The notes under the pieces were generated by a model. It had not been told where the DNA came from. It did not search any database and saw only the letters and a list, made by a program, of their open reading frames with translations. Both the position numbers and the translations under genes were made by a program. A stretch of 64,000 nucleotides of DNA from Brachymonas wangyanguii (GTDB taxonomy: Bacteria > Pseudomonadota > Gammaproteobacteria > Burkholderiales > Burkholderiaceae_C): NCBI RefSeq assembly GCF_045055315.1, contig NZ_CP173677.1:558001-622000 (forward strand). The letters are read 5' to 3'. Below are positions 16,716 through 22,912 of this stretch, one piece after another (within the stretch, counting starts at the first letter, position 1; each line of letters starts with the position of its first letter).

Positions 16716-17177
16716 ATGCTGCAGTACAAGGACGGTGGCCTGCGCAATGTCTGGCTGGCCAATGGATACGAGGTGCGTCAGACGCGCCATGGCGAAGCCG
16801 TGTCGATTCGTGATCAGGAAGGTCTGACGCGCGCCATCTGTCTGGCCCTGACGCGCAAGACCGGCCATCTGACAGGCGTGGAGTTCCGCTATATCCGCAG
16901 TGCCGGCATGCTGGTTTCGCAGTCTGCACTGGCGACGCAACTCGGCGTAGATGTTCAGACCGTGGCGCGCTGGGAAAAGACCGGCAAGGTGCCGCGCTGG
17001 GCAGACAAGCTGATGCGCTTGCTGTACGCCGCGCATGCCGAGGGTAATGTACCGATCCGAAAGGCCATGGAACGCGCCAGCCAGGTGGAGCGGCTGATGC
17101 ACCAGAAGATCGTCGTGCAGGAATCGCGTGCGGGCTGGGAGAGCACGATCGAGGACTGTGATGCGATGTGTGCGTGA
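16716..17177 (+). CDS. HTH-domain antitoxin/regulator partner of the DUF4258 protein
   Basis: A 153-residue protein. The N-terminal part contains YEVRQTRHGEAVSI; the centre (about residues 60-95) is a helix-turn-helix, with MLVSQSALATQLGVDVQTVARWEKTGKVPRWADKLMRLL typical of MqsA/XRE-like DNA-binding domains. It directly follows the DUF4258 gene (2-nt gap), so the two are co-expressed. The perfect palindrome over their shared promoter is a plausible binding site. Its role as antitoxin is inferred from layout and domain type. A terminator follows 33 nt after the stop. Confidence 0.72.
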   Translation: MLQYKDGGLRNVWLANGYEVRQTRHGEAVSIRDQEGLTRAICLALTRKTGHLTGVEFRYIRSAGMLVSQSALATQLGVDVQTVARWEKTGKVPRWADKLMRLLYAAHAEGNVPIRKAMERASQVERLMHQKIVVQESRAGWESTIEDCDAMCA

Positions 17178-17210
17178 ACTGTAGCTGAACTGGATCCATC
17201 CAGACAATAA

Positions 17211-17242
17211 AAAGCCGCTTCTCCAGCAGGAAAGCGGCTTTT
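17211..17242. terminator. Bidirectional intrinsic terminator
   Basis: The arms AAAGCCGCTT (17211-17220) and AAGCGGCTTT (17232-17241) form a 10-bp stem with an 11-nt loop, flanked by A and T runs. It lies between the TA operon and the oppositely oriented tRNA-Arg and can serve both. Confidence 0.85.
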
Positions 17243-17256
17243 CACATAGGTCTAAC

Positions 17257-17331
17257 TGGCCTCCCCGGCAGGAATCGAACCTGCATCTGAGCCTTAGGAG
17301 GGCCCCGTTCTATCCATTGAACTACGGAGAG
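17257..17331 (-). tRNA. tRNA-Arg (anticodon CCT)
   Basis: On the minus strand all arms fold: a 7-bp acceptor stem CTCTCCG / CGGGGAG with one U-G pair, a D arm GTTCAATGGATAGAAC, and an anticodon arm GGGCC-CTCCTAA-GGCTC with anticodon CCT. The T arm carries TTCGATT, followed by discriminator G and an encoded CCA. The first pair is C1-G72 rather than the common G1-C72. It reads AGG arginine codons. Confidence 0.93.
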
Positions 17332-17360
17332 CACCGTCCTGCAGCAGCGCTGCCGCAGGA

Positions 17361-17398
17361 CAAAAAGCGGCCAGCCCACGTGCGCAGGCCAGCCGCTT
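17361..17398 (-). terminator. Intrinsic terminator after the fumarylacetoacetase gene
   Basis: Read on the minus strand, AAGCGGC...GCCGCTT forms a stem with further imperfect pairing inside, followed by TTTTTG. It lies 22 nt after the fahA stop and separates that operon from the tRNA gene. Confidence 0.7.
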
Positions 17399-17419
17399 AT
17401 TGTAGCCGAGGCGCGGGAA

Positions 17420-18742
17420 TCAGCCCTGGCGTGCCGGCAGGATGGTGGCTTCGCACTCGCCGAAGCCGATGCGGGCCGCGCCATCCTTCTGGCACCATCC
17501 GCGCAGCACGATGCTGTCGCCGTCCAGCAGCCAGGTGCGGCTTTCGCCGTTGGCCAGCGTGACCAGGTTCTTGCCGCCGGTGGTCAGCTCGATCAGCGCG
17601 CCGGCCTGGTCCAGCGTCGGACCGGACAGGGTGCCGCTGCCGAACAGGTCGCCCGGTTGCAGGTTGCAGCCGTTGACGGTGTGGTGCGTCACCATCTGCT
17701 CGATCGTCCAGTAGGCGTGGCGGTAGTTGGTGGTGATCAGCGATTCCGGCGCCTGGCCGGCATCACGCATCTGCTGCGTCTGCACCAGCACTTCCAGCTG
17801 CACATCCACTGCGCCCTGGGTCCACAGCGTCGGCGTATCCAGGTAGGGCAGCGGTTGCGGATCAGCTTCGGGACGGGTAAAGGCGGTGCGGTAGGGCGCC
17901 AGCGCTTCCATCGTCACGACCCACGGGGAGATCGTGGTGGCGAAGTTCTTCGACAGGAAGGGGCCGAGCGGCTGGTATTCCCAGGGCTGGATGTCGCGCG
18001 CCGACCAGTCGTTCAGCAGGCACAGGCCAAACACGTGCTGCGTGGCATCGGCCATGGCGATCGGTTCGCCCTGGGCGTTGCCGCAGCCGATGAAGATGCC
18101 CAGTTCCAGCTCGATGTCCAGGCGCTGGCTGGCACCGAAGTTGGGCGTGCTGCTGCCCTCGGACGGGCGCGTCTGGCCTTGTGGACGGCGGAAATCGGTG
18201 CCGGAGACGTTCACGCTGGAAGCGCGGCCGTGGTAGCCGATCGGGATCCACTTGTAGTTGGGCAGCAGCGGGTTGTCCGGGCGGAACTGCGCGCCGATAT
18301 TGGTGGCGTGGTAGACCGAGGTATAGAAGTCGGTGTAGTCGCCGATGCGCGCCGGCACGCTGTATTCGGCGTCCTGTTGCGGCACCAGGCAGGCCTGCAG
18401 CGCAGACTGCTGCTCGGAGCCTTCGCGCAGGCCGCGCGACAGCGCCAGGCGCAGCGCCGACCAGGCCGGTTGGCCCAAGCCCATCAGCGTGTTCAGGCGC
18501 TCTTCGGCACCGGCCTGGGCGGCTTCGGCGGCGGCGTCGCTGAAAATGCCGGCTTGCGCGACCGCAGCCAGGTCGACGATCTGGTCGCCGATGGCGACAC
18601 CGCCGCGGAAGGCTTCGGCGCTGCCCTTGCGTCGGAAGGCGGCAAACGGCAGGTTCTGGATGGTGAAATCGGCGCCGGCATCGTTGGCGCTGGCGACCCA
18701 GCTGCGCAGCGCCGGATCATGGGTTTCGTTCAGGGTGTACAT
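17420..18742 (-). CDS. fahA: Fumarylacetoacetase
   Basis: Hydrolyses fumarylacetoacetate to fumarate and acetoacetate, the last step of tyrosine/homogentisate breakdown. The 440-residue length and two-domain plan match true fumarylacetoacetase rather than the short FAH-fold hydrolases. An N-terminal SH3-like domain (about 20-125) is followed by the catalytic domain with DYTDFYTSVYHATNIG (metal Asp and catalytic His), IPIGYHGR, LDIELELGIFIG (metal glutamates) and LNDWSARDIQPWEY. ATG 18742 starts the typical N terminus. It is the last gene of a leftward cluster. Homogentisate dioxygenase, its usual partner, is not in the window. Confidence 0.94.
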   Translation of the reverse strand: MYTLNETHDPALRSWVASANDAGADFTIQNLPFAAFRRKGSAEAFRGGVAIGDQIVDLAAVAQAGIFSDAAAEAAQAGAEERLNTLMGLGQPAWSALRLALSRGLREGSEQQSALQACLVPQQDAEYSVPARIGDYTDFYTSVYHATNIGAQFRPDNPLLPNYKWIPIGYHGRASSVNVSGTDFRRPQGQTRPSEGSSTPNFGASQRLDIELELGIFIGCGNAQGEPIAMADATQHVFGLCLLNDWSARDIQPWEYQPLGPFLSKNFATTISPWVVTMEALAPYRTAFTRPEADPQPLPYLDTPTLWTQGAVDVQLEVLVQTQQMRDAGQAPESLITTNYRHAYWTIEQMVTHHTVNGCNLQPGDLFGSGTLSGPTLDQAGALIELTTGGKNLVTLANGESRTWLLDGDSIVLRGWCQKDGAARIGFGECEATILPARQG

Positions 18743-18822
18743 GGTGGTTCCTTGTGAGACGTACAGCATGCCACTGGGCGGATCGCGCCGGGCGACCCGC
18801 TCAAGCGGGAATCCGGCAGGAC

Positions 18823-19017
18823 TTACAGGTCCTGCAGGGCGGAGGCGATATGGCGGCCGAACAGTTCCGGATCCGCCAGCGCGTTGGCGTTCAGCAGTGC
18901 CAGCTTGACCAGGAACAGCTCGGTCTTGTCTTCGCCGGCCTGGTCGATGGCCTGGGCCAGTTGATCGTAGACGGTCTCCAGACCGCCGATGGTGAGGGCT
19001 TGTTGTTGCGTTGTCAT
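18823..19017 (-). CDS. DUF2783 family small protein
   Basis: A 64-residue protein of the DUF2783 family, which is found beside flavin monooxygenases of aromatic catabolism. It is predicted largely helical: LETVYDQLAQAIDQAGEDKTELFLVKLALLNANALADPE. Function is not established; an accessory or stabilising role for the adjacent monooxygenase is only a guess. It begins 12 nt after the monooxygenase stop, with GGAGAGA upstream of its ATG. Confidence 0.8.
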   Translation of the reverse strand: MTTQQQALTIGGLETVYDQLAQAIDQAGEDKTELFLVKLALLNANALADPELFGRHIASALQDL

Positions 19018-19029
19018 GGAAATCTCTCC

Positions 19030-20721
19030 TTACTGGGGCAGGGCGGTATCGAGGGCGGCTTGCAGACGGACGGCGTCCAGCGTGACCCAGCGCGCGCACA
19101 CGTGCTGGTCCGGGCGCAGCAGGTAAGCGCCACCATCGGCGCGCACGCCGTAGCGCTGGCGGAAGTGGCCATCGGCATCGGCCAATGTCAGGTCGGCACC
19201 GGCGACCGGCTCGGCAGCGCCGACGGCGATCACGCGCAGCTGGGCACCGCGGGCGCGGAAAGCGGCCACGACCTGCTGCAGCGATTCCGGAATCGCGCTG
19301 GCGGTGGTGAAGTAGATCAGGTCAAAGCCGCCGCCCAGATGGTCGAGCAGGAAGTCGTTCGGTGCCAGACGGATGTTGGTCGGCGGCGCGCCATGTGCCG
19401 GGCCGGCCTTGAACAGTGCGTTGTCATCGCCCACGCTGTTGAGCATGGAGTGCGTGTACTCGTGCGGGCGAGAGGTACGCCAGTGGTACAGCGGACGCAC
19501 GAAATCGACTGTCAGCGACATCGACAGCACGGCGTCACGCAGCAGGCGGAAGCCACGGCTGGGCGGCGTCATGAAGCGCGTGCTCTTGCCGGCTTCGTCG
19601 ATGATCTCGCGCGCGGCACCGACGCGCTCGGCGCTGTAGTTGGCCAGCAGCTGCTGGCTGGACAGGCCCTTGACCACGTGGGCCAGGTGCCAGCCCAGCG
19701 ATTGCGCATCCTGGAAACCGGTATTGGCACCGCGCACGCCGAAGATCGGCAGCAGGTGGGCAGCATCGCCGGTGAAGATGACGTTGCCGTGCACATAGTC
19801 GGCCAGCGTCAGCGTGCGTGCGGAGTAGACCGAGCACCAGTCCATGTCCCACGGCACGCCGGCATGGCCGATCATGGCCAGCTGGGCGTTGATGCGCTCG
19901 GTCAGGGAATCGACATGCAGTGCCTGCTCGGGCGTTTCGCCTGGCGGCAGCTGGTAGTCCAGGCGCCAGATGCCGTGCGGTTCGCGGTGCATCAGGATCG
20001 TGTTGCCCGGGTTCCATTCGGGGTCGAAGAAGGCCAGGCGCTCGGTCGGCAGCGGCAGGTCGATCTTGATGTCGGCGATGACGAAGAAGCCCTCGTAGGA
20101 GGAGCCTTCCATCCACAGGCCCATGTTGTCACGGATGCTGGAACGGCCGCCAGTGGCATCGACCAGCCAGTCGGCTTCGAGCTGGTACTCGCCTTCGGGC
20201 GTGTCGATGGTGATGTCGACGTAGCCGTCCTGTTGCGCCACGGCCGCGACCTTGTTGCCCCAGCGGAAATCGATCAGCGGATTCGCCTTGCAGGCATCGT
20301 GCAGATACTCTTCCATGTACTGCTGCTGCACGTTGATCATCGGGTAGAAACGGTCGTCCGGATCTTGAACGCTTTCCATGCGGAACACGCGCTGGCCACG
20401 GTAGTAGGAGTTGCCGTACAGCCAAGGCAGGCCGCCTTCGGTCATGCGGTCAGCCACGCCAACCTGCTGCAGGATTTCCATCGAGCGGCGCGTGAACACG
20501 ATGGCGCGGCTGCCCTGCGAGAACTGTAACTCGGAAGTGACGACCACCGAGGGCACGCCGTGACGCGCCAGTTCCAGCGCCGTCACCATGCCGGCCGGGC
20601 CGGAGCCGGCGATCACGACCGGCTTGCGCTCCTGCTTCGGGTGCTGGCTGGCGAGCCAGGGCTGGAACACCTCGTAGGTGTAATAGATGGAAGGGCGGGC
20701 TTCCGTGGTGGGGGTATGCAT
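19030..20721 (-). CDS. FAD-dependent aromatic-ring monooxygenase (MhpA/PHBH family)
   Basis: A 563-residue flavoprotein hydroxylase. It has the Rossmann GSGPAGMVTALELARHG (about 40-57), the DATGGRSSIRD segment with the family DG-like motif, and the second FAD motif GDAAHLLPIFGVRGANTGFQDAQSLGWHLA (about 315-345). The C-terminal thioredoxin-like domain typical of phenol/MhpA-type hydroxylases follows. It should insert a hydroxyl into a phenolic substrate using NAD(P)H and O2. Its setting with fumarylacetoacetase suggests that the product is homogentisate-like (for example from a 3-hydroxyphenylacetate-type substrate), which is inference. It is the second gene of the MarR-flanked cluster. Confidence 0.85.
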   Translation of the reverse strand: MHTPTTEARPSIYYTYEVFQPWLASQHPKQERKPVVIAGSGPAGMVTALELARHGVPSVVVTSELQFSQGSRAIVFTRRSMEILQQVGVADRMTEGGLPWLYGNSYYRGQRVFRMESVQDPDDRFYPMINVQQQYMEEYLHDACKANPLIDFRWGNKVAAVAQQDGYVDITIDTPEGEYQLEADWLVDATGGRSSIRDNMGLWMEGSSYEGFFVIADIKIDLPLPTERLAFFDPEWNPGNTILMHREPHGIWRLDYQLPPGETPEQALHVDSLTERINAQLAMIGHAGVPWDMDWCSVYSARTLTLADYVHGNVIFTGDAAHLLPIFGVRGANTGFQDAQSLGWHLAHVVKGLSSQQLLANYSAERVGAAREIIDEAGKSTRFMTPPSRGFRLLRDAVLSMSLTVDFVRPLYHWRTSRPHEYTHSMLNSVGDDNALFKAGPAHGAPPTNIRLAPNDFLLDHLGGGFDLIYFTTASAIPESLQQVVAAFRARGAQLRVIAVGAAEPVAGADLTLADADGHFRQRYGVRADGGAYLLRPDQHVCARWVTLDAVRLQAALDTALPQ

Positions 20722-20802
20722 GGTGTGTCTCCTGCAATAGAAATGGGTGTGCGGAAATTCGGGGGTAGCGCGGTGCTCGCGGCTGCCGCGCCATGGCTCT
20801 GG

Positions 20803-22158
20803 TCAGAGTTCGGCCTTGCTCTTGATCATCTTGGGGATGGGCAGGAACAGCACGGTAATGGCACCCAGCACCAGCATCACGGCAGACACGATCAGGCCGG
20901 AGGTAAAGGTGTTGGTCAGGTCGTTCAGCCAGCCCACCATCAGCGGGTTGGTGGCGGAACCGATATTGCCGATGGCGTTGATCACGGCAATGCCCAGGGC
21001 ACGTGCCTCGAAGCTCAGCGAAGCGTCAGGCGTGGTCCAGAAGATGGACATGGCGGTGTAGGCGCCGGCGGAGGCCATGCAGACGCCGGCCAGTTTCAGC
21101 ACGGCGCCGTCGCCATAAGCGGTCAGCAGCCAGCCGGCAGCGGCGAACAGCATTGGGATGATCAGGTGCCAGCGGCGCTCCTGGGTGCGGTCGGAGCGGC
21201 GGCCCCAGAACAGCATGGCGATGATGGTGCAGACCGGCGGAATTGCGGCGAGCAGGCCGATGGTGGTGTTGCTGGCGTTGGCGTTGAAGCTCTTCACGAT
21301 CAGCGGCGTCCACACGGCGACCATGGCCAGGCTGTTCACCAGGAAGAAGTAGGCGGCGCAGAACTTCAGCACGGTGCCGGAGCTCAGCTCCTTCAGCAGG
21401 CTGGTCTGCTTGGCGCTGGCCGGCTGGGCCGCCAGGGCCTGGGCGCGCTCGTTGGCCAGGGTGTGGTCCAGCGTCTGCTTTTCCTGGGCAGTCAGCCAGG
21501 GTGCCTGCTCAGGGCGATCCTGCAGGTAGTAATAGACGGCGATGCCCAGGAACACGCAAGGCATGCCTTCCAGCAAGAACAGCCACTGCCAGCCCTTCAG
21601 GCCCCAGATGCCGTCCATGCCCAGGATCAGGCCGGAGATGGCGGAACCGACACCGGCGGTCACCGGCATGGCGATCATGAACAGCGCGTTGGCGCGGGCG
21701 CGGTAGGCGGCCGGGAACCAGTAGGTCATGAACAGCAGCATGCCCGGCAGAAAGCCGGCTTCGGTGATGCCGACCAGGATGCGCAGCCAGTACAGCGAAG
21801 TGGCATCGGTGGCAAACATGGTTGCGGTGGAGGCCAGGCCCCAGGCAATCATGATGCTGCCGATCCAGCGGCGTGCGCCCCAGCGTGCAATCGCCAGGTT
21901 GCTCGGCACACCACAGGCGATGTAGGCGATGTAGAACAGGAAGGTGGCCATGCCGAACTGGGTGTTGGTCAGGCCCAGGTCGCTCTTCATGGTCAGACCG
22001 GCAAAGCCGATGTTGATGCGGTCCAGGAAGGAAAATACGAACAGGATGAACAGGAACCACAGCAGATGCCTGGCCACTTTCTGGGTGACCTGCTGCGAGG
22101 CGACGGGATCTACCGGGTGCAGCACGAGGTTGATCTGTGGGATGGAGGAAGCGCTCAT
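20803..22158 (-). CDS. MFS transporter, anion:cation symporter family (aromatic acid importer)
   Basis: A 451-residue 12-helix carrier of the ACS branch. The signature sequence SFLDRINIGFAGLTMKSDLGLTNTQFG in TM1-TM2 and the RWGARRWIGSIMIAWG loop match uptake proteins for hydroxyphenylacetate, phthalate and similar organic anions. ATG 22158 begins the family's usual short cytosolic N terminus; the preceding 23 in-frame codons extend into the operator region. It leads a leftward cluster with the flavin monooxygenase, DUF2783 and fumarylacetoacetase, so it probably imports their aromatic substrate. Confidence 0.88.
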   Translation of the reverse strand: MSASSIPQINLVLHPVDPVASQQVTQKVARHLLWFLFILFVFSFLDRINIGFAGLTMKSDLGLTNTQFGMATFLFYIAYIACGVPSNLAIARWGARRWIGSIMIAWGLASTATMFATDATSLYWLRILVGITEAGFLPGMLLFMTYWFPAAYRARANALFMIAMPVTAGVGSAISGLILGMDGIWGLKGWQWLFLLEGMPCVFLGIAVYYYLQDRPEQAPWLTAQEKQTLDHTLANERAQALAAQPASAKQTSLLKELSSGTVLKFCAAYFFLVNSLAMVAVWTPLIVKSFNANASNTTIGLLAAIPPVCTIIAMLFWGRRSDRTQERRWHLIIPMLFAAAGWLLTAYGDGAVLKLAGVCMASAGAYTAMSIFWTTPDASLSFEARALGIAVINAIGNIGSATNPLMVGWLNDLTNTFTSGLIVSAVMLVLGAITVLFLPIPKMIKSKAEL

Positions 22159-22253
22159 ATTGTTGTCTCTTGTGCACCCGCACGGGTGCGGCGCGGATCG
22201 GGAATATCCGGCAGCAACAACAGCCACTGCCAGACAGGAATCGCCAGCAATGT

Positions 22254-22267
22254 TTGATCTGAGTCAA
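22254..22267. promoter_or_regulatory. FNR/ANR-like box upstream of the catabolic cluster
   Basis: TTGAT-N4-GTCAA matches 9 of the 10 conserved positions of the FNR/ANR half-site pair (TTGAT-N4-ATCAA). It is centred about 102 bp upstream of the MFS start. It suggests an oxygen-responsive input in addition to the MarR regulator; the match is by eye and untested. Confidence 0.45.
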
Positions 22268-22272
22268 GTAAA

Positions 22273-22288
22273 TAGTTGCCAACGCAAC
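22273..22288. promoter_or_regulatory. MarR-type operator, proximal to the MFS gene
   Basis: AGTTGC-CAAC-GCAACG is an 11-of-12 match to the arms of the perfect palindrome 60 bp away. It lies between the divergent MFS and marR genes and fits a dimeric MarR-family repressor site. Confidence 0.65.
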
Positions 22289-22332
22289 GAATGGTAATGC
22301 CTGCATGGCCGGCGTGCACTAGGGGAAATTCT

Positions 22333-22348
22333 AGTTGCGTACGCAACT
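22333..22348. promoter_or_regulatory. Perfect 16-bp palindrome, MarR-type operator
   Basis: AGTTGCGTACGCAACT is fully symmetric and lies 79 bp upstream of the marR start codon, just upstream of a TACAAT hexamer at 22370-22375. Together with the second site exactly 60 bp away it can control both divergent transcripts. Confidence 0.75.
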
Positions 22349-22426
22349 TAATAGTGTTAAACCCTCAGATACAATGAGACAGGAAGGCTGCGTGATCACG
22401 GAGCCCGTTTCCCTGGGCCTTTTGCC

Positions 22427-22873
22427 GTGAAGTACCCACTCGATCGCTCCTATACCCACCGGCTGCATACCCTGTCCAAGCTGACCGATCGGGCCACGCA
22501 GCAGGCCTATCTCGATGGCACCGGATTGCCCCCGGGAGAAGGGCGCTGCCTGGCTGCGATTGGTTCCTTCAGCCCGTTGTCACTCAATGAAGTGGCGCAC
22601 ATGGCCAATGTCAACAAGGGCCAGGCCAGCCGCGCGGTGCAATCGCTGGTGGATCAGGGCCTGGTCAACAAGGTGGTGAATGCCAGCGATGCGCGTGGCG
22701 TGGACCTGACACTGACCAAACAGGGCGAGACGATCTGGGACAACCTGATGCACGTGATTGACGAGCGCAACCAGCAGATCGTGGATTGCCTGGATGCCGA
22801 ACAGCAGGCACAGTTTGACGCTTTGCTGGACCTGCTGGTGCAGCACGCGCGCGACAGCGACAGCCGCGACTGA
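22427..22873 (+). CDS. MarR-family transcriptional regulator
   Basis: A 148-residue winged helix-turn-helix protein. The DNA-binding region (about 45-90) reads SFSPLSLNEVAHMANVNKGQASRAVQSLVDQGLVNKVV, followed by the wing NASDARGVDLTLTKQG, the D-x-R-G-x-x-L-x-L signature of MarR proteins. Flanking helices form the dimer. It starts at GTG 22427, the first start that keeps the N-terminal helix. Divergent placement from the aromatic transport/catabolism cluster and the paired palindromes between them indicate local autoregulated repression, relieved by an aromatic ligand (inferred). Confidence 0.9.
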   Translation: MKYPLDRSYTHRLHTLSKLTDRATQQAYLDGTGLPPGEGRCLAAIGSFSPLSLNEVAHMANVNKGQASRAVQSLVDQGLVNKVVNASDARGVDLTLTKQGETIWDNLMHVIDERNQQIVDCLDAEQQAQFDALLDLLVQHARDSDSRD

Positions 22874-22912
22874 GGCGGTCGCAGCGCTGATGGGCGGCCG
22901 GCGCGCAGCCGC

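Noticed and set aside
17250..17340. An attachment site or island boundary at tRNA-Arg
   Set aside because: No second copy of the tRNA 3' end and no integrase gene were found in the window.
17420..18742. A gentisate-pathway fumarylpyruvate hydrolase
   Set aside because: The 440-residue two-domain structure with an N-terminal SH3-like domain fits fumarylacetoacetase; fumarylpyruvate hydrolases are about half this size.
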